Below are positions 1-12,643 of a stretch of 64,000 nt of DNA, piece by piece; position 1 is the stretch's first letter; every line of letters begins with the position of its first letter. Source of the stretch: Ampullaceana balthica (Eukaryota; Mollusca; Gastropoda; Lymnaeidae); the NCBI GenBank assembly GCA_944989445.1, contig CALYLW010000336.1:806291-870290 (forward strand). The letters are read 5' to 3'. The notes under the pieces are model-generated. The model searched no databases. It saw only the letters and a list, made by a program, of their open reading frames with translations, and was not told where the DNA came from. The position numbers and the translations under genes are program-made.

Positions 1-3000
1 AAAACTAATGAACATGAATAAATAATTTTAATTGAAACGAAGTAAAGGTGGGGAACATTGTTTACCATTGCATGCCATATTTATGTAAGCAGTAATAAAA
101 GAGGCCGCATAAGATTATATACCTATAAATACACATTTATAAAAATACAAGATACTTTTTTTAAAGGCCACAAGAAAGTTACTGAGGTCGCAGGTCACCC
201 CCCCCCCATGAGACAAAACATATTCCAAATTTACACCCCCCAAAAAAACAAAAAAAACATTACCAATTACTATTACTATTCTTTTATTTTGTATTTATAA
301 ATAAATGATTTTTTTTTACAAACAAAGAAATTGTATATATTAGTTAACATTAGTTAGTATGTAAACTATTGTAAACATATTTATACATTTACTTTCATAG
401 CTTTCATAATAGAAAAATCGTGTATTATGCTATCAAAATTTTAAATTATTTGTAATATCTTGTTCTATTGACAGTATTGCAAGATTTTGTTGTCTTTAAT
501 CGCTCATTGTGGAACGAAGATAATTTTTTTTATCAACTTCAGTTTGGAGAAGCTCCTTTCACAATTAGCGATACTGATAGCAATAGTTGAAAAAATTCAT
601 AGCAACATTACAATGTTGGGTATAGAATTTTCCAATCTTACTGTTGAATAAATTTAAATAGATCAAAGGTGCCTTTTCCTCCGTTTTTCTAACATAATGC
701 CTCTTCTTGTAGTGTAGGTATAGCCATAAAAACCTGAATCCTTTTTCTTTCCATGTTGAACTGTCAATGTCAATAAAATTATTTATTTGATGTTAAAATG
801 CTTCATTTAGTAGGTTACGTGGTATTATATACGAATATTTTCTTGCAAGGAAATGCAACTCATCAAAGCGTTATTTTATTTTATTTTATAATTCCATCCA
901 TGGATACAAACATTTCTCGTTGTACTTTTTTTTCTAAAGATAGAACCACGTCTTCTGAATTTTCCCTACTCATATTTTTCTCCATCTAACTAGGCGTTCA
1001 GTTGATATCTCCATCTCTTCACAAATTGTTTGGCTGATATGTCAGCATTTTGTAATAGCACATCTCTTTGTTCCATGCAATGGCATTGCATTGATTTAAC
1101 AAAATGACGGGTTCCCATAAATTGAGATAACATTGAAGAGAAAAAGATTGCATAGAATTGAGTAAAATTCCAGCATCTGATCTCGTTTTACTAGTTACTT
1201 CTTCAGATGTCAATTTTTCCAAGACGCTTTAAATTTAAAGCATGTCTTTTTCAAAATTATTATGCCTATTGTGGTGTTTATTAATTGAGAAATTTGAATA
1301 TTTACATATTCTTGTCATAAATCTTAATAATTTTCCATAAAATAGACGAATTCAAATTATTTACACATTACTATTACTTTAAATGGATAGGCATAACATG
1401 CTTAATAAATAACCGTTTTTTAATGAAAAACACAAATTATGTGTGCTACTTTAATGCAATAAAAACAAAATTAATTTAAATTTCAATAACTTACCTAACA
1501 ATAATATAAAACGTTAATATAAATTACTACTTGCAAGTTAAATTCAATATTTGAACCACCATGCCTTGTAAGTACTTTTTCGCGCATCTTTCTGCGAAGT
1601 CGAAATCCCACGAAAACTGTCGTGGCGATATTAATAGCACCACATTATTCGGCCAGGCCGTGTTGTGTTTTTTGGGTAGTTTTCTTATAAAAGCGTCATT
1701 TGTGACTTATACCGCTTAGTTTTCCAAACAAATGGATACGTTTATTGAACGATTTAAACATTTTGAATGGTTTTGCGTTAACTATATTATCCACTATGTA
1801 ATCAAACAAATGTTGTGCGAATCCGTTAATTAAGGCTCGAAATTACGAATATTTTTGTTTCACCTTGGTTTTTCCCCTTCAAAAGAAAAGGGGCGGTTGT
1901 CGGAAAGGGTTCTCCTTTTCAAATGCCCACAAATGCCGCCCCTAAATGAGTGCCGCCCAGGGCGGAAGGCCCCCACCACCCCCCTTAGCTACGCCACTGT
2001 GTATTGATAAAATGTTTTATCTTATTTTTTGACCGAGACACGTGATAACCGTTAGTTCCAAAATTTTTGAAAAGATAATTTTTTGACTTTCATGGGACTG
2101 CATAGGCCACTAAAGCTGTTGCTGGAGAGATAGATGTTACCGCAGAAGCACACTTTTGTTCTCGGAGTTTTAATTTCTTTCGTCACTACTTTAACTCTTT
2201 ACTCTTTAAAATTATATTTCACAGTCGGTCAAGTAGTTTGAAGAAAAAAAAACTATACTAATTTTATTTTAAACTATATATACTCGGTGACGCTGAAGTG
2301 TTATGTGTTGGAACTAAAGTATGCGTGGCGAAGTCTGTGAGTCTGTAAGGGGCCGTATTATGAGTAGACTGAAATAAGATTTTCGCCTTGGATGCCGGTG
2401 CGTTCACAAGCGAGACCATTAGAGTGCAGTCGCCCATGGCACCAATATCGTCTTACATACAATACGACAAGAGAATAAAATTGTACAATCTGAAATCTTC
2501 AAAAGACGCGAAAATATTTGTTGTTGTTTTTTTACCGCCCAGGAGGCATTTATTTTAAAATATATATTGCTGCGCCTTCCTCGTGAAGGCTTTGTTACGT
2601 ATCATGAAATTTCAATTAGAAATGTATCAAGAATGGTACAAACCTTAGCCCCTTGACTTACTTTTGTTTGAAGTTGCCAAGTGACGTTTCGTGTCGTTCA
2701 CTCAGTGTTATATTTATTTTTACACAATCCTTCCTTCTACTGTGGTTATAATTTTAAATATATCCCAAAGTACTTGTCAGAATTTAACATAGTGCGACCG
2801 TTGTAAAACCACATTTTGAATAGGCACCAGAATGAAACATTTTAGAAATTACTGACGTAGTGGAACGAAATTCGTCACATGCAAGTTGAACCGGCAGTGG
2901 GTTAGATATTACTGTAATACTATAAATTCAAGCCAGTCATTAAATATGCTACAATAAAATTTTCTGACTGTCGAAATGATTTTTAAAAAAAAATTAATCC

Positions 3001-4177
3001 AAATACATTTGATTACCTAACATTCTGCCCCACACTACTCACACTTGCCATACGTATGAGTATGAATATGCTAATTTTTACAAATCAACAATGAGAAAAT
3101 GAGTTTCCCAAAGTTTCTTCTGAATTCTAAAAGTAACAAGAAAAATTATTGTTTGACAAATGGGAAATGTGCTTCTATTCGAAACTGTTCCATTCAATTT
3201 GTGTTTGACGTTCTTAATGTGTTCCCCTGAATCAAATACACGTTTGTGTCAAATACTCTCTACTCATGGCTCAGGGTGAAAAAAACCGTGGAGATTTAAA
3301 ATAAAAAATTATGATTTTCATGAAAATAGTTTAAAATGCTAAAATGTAATATAATTATAAAATTACACTGTATATATTTAAGGAGGTAATTAAGGGAGGC
3401 CATTACATAATTTATTCTTTTAATGATATGGAGGATGATTTACTGGAGTGGCATCCCTTGTGTATCAAAACGCTCTACTTCTTTCTTGAATGGTTGATGC
3501 GTAAACAGTAAACATTAACACTATTTTTATAAACACAATCCAGGGGCAGATGTCAATATACGTCTTGGTTGTTAGTGAAAAGTAGTTCAATGTTGAGACT
3601 CCTTTTTTAAAAACTAAAATTCAAACTCATGAAATGACTGTACAATAAATATGAAACATACTTTTATTGAAGTCGCTTATAGTTGTAAATGAAAATGGTT
3701 GTATATATAGTATATAGCTCATTAATATTATCACACAAACCTAAGTGTCTTGCGATCTAAACTCTCTTCAAAAACCACGACCATAGACCCACATGATTCA
3801 TATCAACACGCCTTTTGATCTATGTCGTCACTAGTGGATAAAGTTCTCCCGGGCATATCCATTACACACACACACACACACAAATGTCTTCCACAGCCAT
3901 TCTTTCTCTATCTCTGTCTTCCGCCCATTTTAGAACGTTTTCCCCTGCCTCCGATCATGCCCCATTTTCTCTGTTCTCCTGACAAGGAATGCCGGCGGCC
4001 GGTGTGAACACTTGAAGAAAGTCTGATTCACCGGCCGTCCCATAGGCTCAGACCGTAGTTGTGTGTTAAAACTCGTGGTAGGTTTACTTCCCTTGTTCCC
4101 GTGTTCGCTCGCCCATAACGTTATCCAAGCCCTGCCGCTCACCATAACTTATTATTAGTGATTCACTTTTCTCACAG
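1..4177. other. gene-free AT-rich stretch
   Basis: I see no supportable gene here. The stretch is AT-rich, with homopolymer C and T runs and a short AC microsatellite near 3866-3882. The short open frames lack conserved motifs or coding texture. A GC-richer patch at about 3960-4290 leads into the candidate exon at 4178. Exons of the SPATA18-like gene could hide here but I could not recognise one. Confidence 0.5.
1872..1999. mobile_element. possible terminal fragment of a DNA transposon
   Basis: A GC-rich patch in AT-rich DNA ends with the motif TACGCCACTG. Its reverse complement CAGTGGCGTA resembles hAT-type terminal repeats seen widely in animals. I found no matching opposite end and no 8-bp duplication, so this is at most one end of an old copy. 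Confidence 0.25.
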
Positions 4178-4294
4178 GCGGGGGGCGTGGTCGACCAATT
4201 AACCCCGAGGGCCACAGCTCGAGCAGCCCATGTGACACAGACCGACTTGGCCGTCCCTTCTCTACGCCTGCCCGTCACCTCGCTGAGAATAGAT
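4178..4294 (+). CDS. probable upstream exon of the SPATA18-like gene
   Basis: A pyrimidine-rich acceptor (TTTTCTCACAG) precedes 117 bases of CpG-rich sequence that end in a strong donor (GTAAGT). Two frames are open. In one, the exon enters and leaves in phase 1. Joined to the exon at 10509 this creates a Tyr codon (T+AT) and keeps the frame open. That frame is Ser/Pro/Arg-rich and includes PEGHSSSSPCDTDRLGRP, as might be expected of a linker ahead of a coiled coil. No family motif confirms membership. It could instead be a 5' UTR exon or belong to another transcript. Confidence 0.45.
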
Positions 4295-5849
4295 GTAAGT
4301 ACGAATTTTTTGTTTTTGTTTTACAACAGGACTTCTTTAACATGTACCTTTGTTTTGTTGTTTAAGATTTTATCGGACTCAAACTCAGCATTCACATTTG
4401 TCAAAATGAAAGTGTGCCTTGATACCCACCAACGTGAGACTCCTTGACCGTGAACCAATAGATAACAAGTCGTACTGCTTAAGTAGGACACCAGATTTGA
4501 CATGATTATGTCATAGAATGCAGACACAACATTCAACTTTAACCATTGTTGTTGTGCTAAGTATGTGTGATTGGGTGGGTGGGGGGTAGGAATATTGTGG
4601 AAGCATTATTTTTTTAAAATTTATCCTTACATCAATTCTAAAGAATTTTAAGAAAAGAGTTAAAATTATGTATTTTTTTAAAAAAGGGTAACTATTTAAT
4701 TCTAAGCCCTAACCCCCCTCCCTCTTCCCACATAAAAATAAGGGAAAAAACAAAATCCTCTGATCTGAATTAATTCTGTTGTAAACACATAAGACCTAAT
4801 TATTCTGATACAAAAACATCTTATTTACAAGTTCTCTACGTATTTACACAAACACAGTTCACAGGAGCGTCAAATCTGAGTCTATCAAATTTCACTATGA
4901 GAAATACCTCTGAAAGGTCACCAGTTCACGTTTTTCTTTAGGTTCTAGCTTAGAATGTAGATTTATGTTTCTGTCCGTAGTAAGGATGCAGTACGGCAAC
5001 CATATCATAAGTAACTCAAACACTGGCTCTGTCATCACCGCTTACCCAAATCTAAGAGTGATTTCAAAATAATGTAAATTATTTTACTGTTACAATAAAA
5101 GTCGAGCTAGGTTGGAAGCAATGCATCTATTTTTAAGACATTCAATTTAAAGCATTTGCTGGCGCAAACACATACATTAAATAATGAGACCTATGTTTTA
5201 TTTTTAATAATTGTCTCAAATAAATTTATGCTGCCTTTCTTTGACAAGCAATGTTCACACTTGATTAACTACAGGGACTGAGTTAAGATAATATTGTTGG
5301 TATTTTTGTTGTTTTTCTTTGTCCATTTTTGAAAGTTGTTTGTTTATTTCATTGTGTGTGGGCTGGAGATTAAATTTAATGCTCTTTCCTTGCTAGTAGA
5401 GATGCAGCTCTTCAATGACTTGATCCCCCTTTAATATAAAATAATATATAATAATAATAAATCGCTCAGCAGTGAAAGCATGGCTTCGATGAAAAGATAG
5501 GCTTAAGTTTTCTCTAGCTATTGTATCGGAATTAAAACATTAAAACAATAATAATAAAAAATCCCTAGATTCAGTATGAAAGTTTATCTAGTAGCTCCTG
5601 TAGCTTATGGACTTTTAAAACATACATATAGTAATATATTTCTAATCATCGCAATAGTTTATCACTCAGTGTCATAGTTTTTTTTAATTAGTTTTTTTTT
5701 AAATTTAAATTTATTTTTAAAAATTATTTTTTTTTAAATATTTTTTCGTGTGTTTTAAATGCAATAGCAGTTATATTCCTGTCATCGTATGCTTGTAGCT
5801 GCCGATGGTTTTATACTAGACTTAGTGTTTCCGAATAAACTTATTTTGT
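4295..5849. other. no gene seen (possible intron)
   Basis: AT-rich sequence with short homopolymers and ATA/AAT runs near 5430-5460 and 5550. No conserved open frame or element end was recognised. If the exon at 4178 belongs to the downstream gene, this is part of a 6.2-kb intron. Confidence 0.45.
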
Positions 5850-6290
5850 TTATACCTGCTACAGTTTTCATATACCTGGCATGATGTTTCCAATTTGACA
5901 TAGTATGTATATTCCTGTCACAGTTTTCCTATATCTAACATAATGCTCCCAAACTGACATAACTTGCATATTCCTGCTATACTTCTCTGAAACATGTCAT
6001 TGTCATTATTTTTTCTGTAACTGCCCTAGTTTTCCTATACTCTTTGTTTTGTTTTTAAATACCATTATTTATCTATACCTGCCATAGTTTTTTTTTAAAC
6101 TGACATAGATTTTCTGTAGCTCCCATAAATTTCGCATGCACGCCATAGTTTATCTATACCTGCATATTTCTACGATACCCGTCCATCGTTTACCTGTAAC
6201 TGCCATGGGTTTACTATTCATACCATAGTTTTTAAATACCTCCTCTAATTTGGAATTACCCGCACTAGATTTTCTATACCTGCGTTAGAG
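5850..6290. repeat. degenerate minisatellite, about 30-35 bp unit
   Basis: The theme 'TATACCTGCCATAGTTTTC' recurs about a dozen times with many substitutions and length changes, for example near 5850, 5910, 6075, 6135 and 6230. It looks like an old, decayed tandem array. Confidence 0.5.
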
Positions 6291-6509
6291 TGACAGCTTG
6301 CTAGAGCACGTACTTAGTTAAGCGGAGACGAACTGCACGCACCATAACAATGCTTTCTCTCCTTTGTGCTTTACCTGTAGGTCAAAGGTGTAAAAAGTCC
6401 ATTTCTCACGCAAACACAAAAAAAGAGGAAAACATTCCAGCTGGCAACTTATAGATTATTTACACTAGTGTTTCAATAGTTTTTTTTAAAAAAATCAAAT
6501 TTACACAAT

Positions 6510-7232
6510 CCTACTCAAACAACTAGTTCAACTCATACCACTAGTTCAACTCATACCACTAGTTCAACTCATACCACTAGTTCAACTCTTACCACTAGTT
6601 CAACTCTTACCACTAGTTTAACTCTTACCATTAGTTCAACTCATACCACCAGTTCAACTCATACCACCCAGTTCAACTCATACCACTAGTTCAACTCATA
6701 CCACTAGTTCAACTCATACCACTAGTTCAACTCATACCACCAGTTCAACTCATACATCCAGTTCAACTCATACCACCAATTCAACTCATACCACCAATTC
6801 AACTCATACCACTAGTTCAACTCATACCACCAATTCAACTCATACCACTAGTTCAACTCATACCACTAGTTCAACTCATGCCACTAGTTCAACTCATACC
6901 ACCAGTTCAACTCATGCCACTAGCTCAACTCATACAACTAGTTCAACTCATACCACCAGTTCATCTCATGCCACTAGTTCAACTCATACCACCAATTCAA
7001 CTCATGCCACTAGTTCAACTCATACCACCAGTTCAACTATACCACTAGTTCAACTAATACCACCAATTCAACTCATGCCACTAGTTCAACTCATACCACC
7101 AGTTCAACTCATGCCACTAGCTCAACTCATACAACTAGTTCAACTCATACCACCAGTTCATCTCATGCCACTAGTTCAACTCATACCACCAATTCAACTC
7201 ATACCACCAATTCAACTCATACCACTAGCTCA
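6510..7232. repeat. 18-bp minisatellite array, about 40 copies
   Basis: Tandem copies of TTCAACTCATACCACTAG, with variants ACCAG, ACCAA and ATGCC at fixed positions. Several higher-order blocks of variant units recur, for example near 6900 and again near 7110, suggesting recent block duplication. Because 18 is a multiple of three it reads open as a 6-residue repeat, but I regard that as fortuitous. Confidence 0.9.
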
Positions 7233-7559
7233 GACAACAAACAATTATTTAAAAATTCAATTGCTCAGAATAAAGATTCCCACCCGGTACTCAATTTATA
7301 AATTACTAGAAGAATACCCGCACTTTGTAGCGGGAGTGTGCTGACCCTTTATCCAAGTATTACTTGCTGGTTATTATAATTTTTATTTGCCAAGTTAAAT
7401 TTCAGATTCATCTATTTAGTTGAAATCTTATGAGAAACAGAGATATGCAATTTTACCGCGTGAGTTGTTTTCACTTAATGCAGTGCCTTTTAAACATAAC
7501 CTTACTATTTAAAAGATATGATTTATTAAATAATGATTCTTGCCGACCATAATAACTAA

Positions 7560-9850
7560 ATTTACAATTTCATTCCCACTTGTACAAAATTAACATAACT
7601 TATAGGTTTTCCGAAAGAGCTCTACCACCCTCGTCTCTCAAAAATTTAATATATAATTACGAAACTGCATCGTATCACAATTGTAAGTTATATAATATTT
7701 GTAACCACGTCTCTGAGATAAAGAATATGTGGCACTATCCCTTTAAAAGGCAAAAGCTAAGTGACTCAAAACGCAAATAAACAAAATTATAAATGTACTT
7801 TCTAAAATACTTTTTTAAAAGAAACCGGTCGTATTAAAATGATATAAAAAATGTGCACACCATATTTAGACAATATAGAAAGCTGGCCGCATAAAATAAA
7901 GTCTTGTTATAAAGTAAATGTACTGGACCAAAATAACTACTCCTTTTGGCGTATTCATAATTGTTGTAACAGGGAAATAATATTTAACATTTTTTATGTC
8001 TCGATATTTTACGATTTATATTTACGGTTTATAAGCAATGTGTATAATTTCAAAAAGGAATCTTTTTGTGTTGTTCCCTATTTCGGATAAGGCATCATAT
8101 TTTGTAAATTATATTCAATGCACACACACACACACCAGATTTTATATCTGAAAAATAAAATAAAAATGAAAAATAAAGATTCAACCGTCTGTTAATAAGT
8201 GCTACTTCAAAATGATTAAAAGGCAATTTTAGAAATGGCCTATGCTATTCTGAATACAAAGGAATGAACATAAAAACATATTCAATTCGCAATCCATATT
8301 AATTAAGCGTTTTCAGGATCGCTTCATTAAATTTAGTCAAGTTTTGTTAATACGTTCGTTAGCGAAAGTTTATAATGTATAGTGTATTTAAAGATTAAGT
8401 AAACTGTTGTAAAGTGTAAGTTTATTTGACATAGGCCATCACTTTCAACATAAAATAAACTCGCTACATCTATGGTTTTTAATTAAAAGTCGAGTTATGA
8501 ATTAAATTTTACAAAATCCCAATTTTATTCATTGCATGTAAAATATTAATACAATGCATCGTGAAAATAATTGAAATAAAATAATTTAAACGCATATGAA
8601 AATATATAAAGCTCAGTTGATATTTTTATGTTTGTTTGTTTGTATCCATTAAAAAAGGCCACTGCTTTGTTGACATTTTTCCAAAAGATCTCTGCCACTG
8701 TCGTCACTAAAAAAGCTCTTATATATTTACGACACTGCATCGTAACAAAATTGTAATTAATACAATATTTGCAACAACGTCTATGAGATAAAGATAATAA
8801 AGATAAATAAAGAAATTAGGCTATATTCCTAATTTTAAAAAAACAAAACAAACAAATCAATTTTATGTTAAAAACGCATTTGAAACCATGACAATAATTG
8901 ATTTTAAAAATGGCCTATGTTAATCCATCATCAAAGGAATGAACATAGCATATTCAATTCGCAATACAAAATAATTAAGCGTTTTCAGGATCACTTTATT
9001 TAGTTTAATCTACTTATGTTAATTGGTCCGGTAGCCTAAGTTTAAATAGTATAAGTGTATAGGTTATGTAAAAGACAATAGCTTATGTAAAAGACAAACA
9101 AAATATAAATGTTATATTAATAGGACACGGCTAAATTTAAGATGCGTACACGAAAATGTGCGCACGGTAATCGGGCGATAAAAGATTTTAGAACGCGCAC
9201 CGCTAAAAATGAAGCCTTGAATTACTTGAAAAAAATACTGACACCATTATTACATAAATATGTTTTTATTAAATGTCGAGTTATGGAACAGAAAATAATT
9301 AAAACAAATTCGCAATTAAATTTAAACGTGTAAACAATTAAATCTAATGCATCGTGTGGCAGTTGTAATTAAATATGTTTACGCGTCTATCTAATATATA
9401 GAAAGTAACAGTAAAGAAAATGACAACTCTTTGTACTACACAGCTCAAATTATGAAGCGTACACGAAAATGTGCGCACCGTAATTAGACATTATAATATT
9501 TTTTGAATGCGCACCGCTGTAAATAAAGTATTGGGGGAAAAAAACGTCACCAAAAGTAACTCGCTTTGAAAGCCATTTGAACGTCAGCGTAAATTTGTTC
9601 AATACAGAAATAAGGTTAAATTTTTTAATTCTTTGTCTCTGCATTTTCTGATTATTTAATTTACGGCATTCGGGCAAAAGGGACAATTACAAAAACTAAC
9701 TTAAAACCACATTCAGGGTAAAAGGAACCGTCCTGCCAAATTTGGTCCCCGTCCGTCATTTGGTTTTTCCGTGGCTGTCTAACAGAAGGTCGAAAAGTGA
9801 AACATACAAACATACAAAGATACAAACACAAACTGAGCTTTATATATTAG
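7560..9850. repeat. cluster of diverged, partly tandem repeat copies
   Basis: Blocks recur with clear but imperfect identity. About 7605-7730 matches 8675-8800 and partly 9345-9400. About 8225-8385 matches 8905-9062. A block with GCGTACACGAAAATGTGCGC recurs at about 9140 and 9452. The right part (9730-9850) carries the motif CAAACTGAGCTTTATATATT, also seen inverted near 8605. This looks like repeated insertion or segmental duplication of one unclassified family. No transposase or reverse transcriptase was recognised. Confidence 0.5.
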
Positions 9851-10508
9851 ATGAAGTGACAAAATTTGAGTTTTTATCATTTATTTTTTTCGTTCACCTA
9901 CCTATAAGATTGCGCACAAAGCGTTCTAGTGCAAAGAATTTATTGTTTTAATGATAAGCACACACAAATATAATTTTCCTTTAAAGATAGATGAAAGGGG
10001 CTATATATTTATGTGTCTTTTCTACACTCGGGCCGTTCTCTGTCTTTTGAATTACGTCATACAGAGGTGTGTCTTGGAACATACATCATTCAGGGCTGTG
10101 CCTTTGAATATACGTCATACAGAGCTGTGTCTTTGAATATACGTCATACAGAACTGTGTCGTTCAAGGGCCATCTGAAAAGGAAACTAACACATGAGACA
10201 ATTGTTTACAGTGATTACTAACAAATCTAAGTGGAGCTTATTAGACAAACAGGTTTAAAACTGGCTCTTGTTTTCTGTCAGTAAAGCAACCAATAATTTT
10301 TTTTATTATCGTTCGTTTGTGAAAATATGTTCAACAGGTGACAGGCTATAACATGTGGTACACGTTGATTAATTTTTTTCTCTACATTTACGGAAAAGAT
10401 TTACAGGCTAATATACTCGGCTATACACAATAACCAAATGATTTATTTGTTTGACTATAAATCTAACAGATTTAATTGGTGCTGTGTCTTAAATATACTC
10501 TCTTACAG
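9851..10508. other. no gene; short tandem repeat at 10040-10160
   Basis: AT-rich DNA upstream of the first recognised coiled-coil exon. A unit of about 32 bp with ATACGTCATACAGAGCTGTG occurs three to four times at 10040-10160. Otherwise I see nothing except the splice acceptor ending at 10508. Confidence 0.5.
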
Positions 10509-10776
10509 ATATAAACAGACCCGACATTGAACTCCTCAATAGTTCCATTCGAAGGAAAGCAACTGACAAGCCATATGTGCGTGAGCCACGGGGAATGGAC
10601 GAAAAAGTAACGACAGAGAAGTTCAGTCAGAATGGCGTCTTGGTGGAGGCGGTCACCAAACCAAATGAGAGCATCGCTCTCCTGGAACAAGAAATACGCT
10701 ACTTGAGAGATGAGCTCAGTCAGGCACGTGACCAGATTATCAAGTTACAAGAACAAGAGAAACTGATGAGAGAAAG
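10509..10776 (+). CDS. SPATA18-like exon: coiled coil
   Basis: Acceptor TCTTACAG and donor GTGAGT frame an open exon that enters in phase 1 and leaves in phase 2. It encodes a segment with heptad-like LLEQEIRYLRDELSQARDQI, typical of the coiled coil that precedes the MIEAP domain. Confidence 0.75.
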
Positions 10777-12598
10777 GTGAGTGGAAAAGCGATGTGTAAC
10801 ATAGGTCTAACTATTGAGATGTGTCTGTCGATTCACGTCAATGGATCCTTGTATCTACCACGCTATTCAGATAAAATCGAATCGGTATTTCAACGATTTT
10901 GAAGTAGGTAGGCAAATAAAACTCAATTACAGCTTTAAAAAATGTGCAGCGAAAATGTTTTAATGACAGAACTTGTAACATTTGCATCATTGCTGCTTTT
11001 CTATTCAAAGATCTCGTCTGGTGTTTTTATTGCCTTGCCGGCGGCAAAGGGTAGTTGTGATTTTTTTTCATGAATACACAGAAACCAAATTAAGGATACG
11101 TCATTGGAGACTTTTTGTAGCTAACGATCGGTGACGTTGCTAGAGAATGGTCCGTTTTATAGATAAAACATATCACATCAGGGCACTTATAGCAACAGGA
11201 CACTTATTACAGTAGGGCTTTTATGATAGCATGACAGAGAGGCGCCTATGACATCAGGGTACACATTTGACAGTTATGCAATTATGACAGCGAAGCACTT
11301 ATGGCAGAATGGCACTCATGGAGAGATTGCCCATATTTAACTTCACTCTTCTTAATATCAACAAAGCCCAAAGACAACAAACCTTTACACATAAAACGCA
11401 TTATCACCATTTATAGGAAATACGTTCAAAATAAAGACAACATTTTTCCAAGAATAACCTCCTCCCTCCCCCCTCCCACCACTCCTAATCACTCTGCCAG
11501 ATTAGCCGACCAGGTCCACACCCAGTTCACTAACAAACCTAGTCATGTCTTTGAGGACCTGAGCCTGGGCCCCCAGAGACCCACGGTCCTAGTTCGCGCC
11601 TATGATGACCTGTACCGAGAGGGACGAGTGGATACGCTGGATGCATTGGATAGTCTTCCAGAGCTTCACGGCCTTGACATTCTCAAGATGAAAATACTCT
11701 TTTCTGTTTTAGTGGTAAGTGATTAATTTCACAAGAGGTATGCATTTGTTGGTTTAAAATAATTATATTAGTCTCCTCTTTACAGATTCCAATCATAGAT
11801 GTATATTTATTTAAATTACCCTAGTTGTTTAGTGTGTACCTGTTGAAATTAAAGCCAACACTCGGCTACAAGTGTAAAACATAAAATTATTAATATAGAC
11901 TTGCACCTCAAAAAATATATGTGCTGTGGTGTTTCGGGAGAGGGGGTAGAAATAATATGGATTGTATGAAGTCTTTTACTTGAAAGCATGTCTTATACAC
12001 TTAATGTGTTATTTCTAGTACCCGGGTAGTTTGCTATTTATTGTGTTCAAAAGCATCTATACATATTTTTTCATGATAAGCATTTTCGGATGGTTTGTTT
12101 TCATGGCATCTTCTGCTTCAAAATATTAAATAATTGAATATTTAATAGAGTCATTTTTCTTCAGCTTGCATTCAGGTGTGTCCAGCAAGCACTTCAAGAC
12201 TTGAGAGGAAAACTTCGTCACCTTCTGTGTCTACCTGTGATACAAGACCCCCAGCAGCAGTTAGATCCAGTGTCAGCAGAGATGGAAAGACACATTAGTA
12301 ATTACCTTATCAAAACAACAGATCATTATAATATTGGACACATTGTGCACGTAAGTATATCCAATATCTCAGAGCAATTCATATTAATGTTGGAATATTT
12401 TTACAATATTAGTTTATATAAAGTGAGAAAGGCAGCTCGTGAAATATATACGTCGCTATGAATATTATTTTTCTTTTACAACCACAAACAATTGGGGCTA
12501 CACATTCAAATAGCACCTTCAGAGGATCTGTCCTATATACGTTGATGTACTTTCTATCTTTGGCTATAATTATTCTTAATTCTTCTTCTGAGTATACC

Positions 12599-12643
<45 letters not shown>

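Noticed and set aside
7075..7344. 89-codon frame with PVQLMPLVQLI repeats
   Set aside because: It is a by-product of the 18-bp minisatellite, whose length is a multiple of three.
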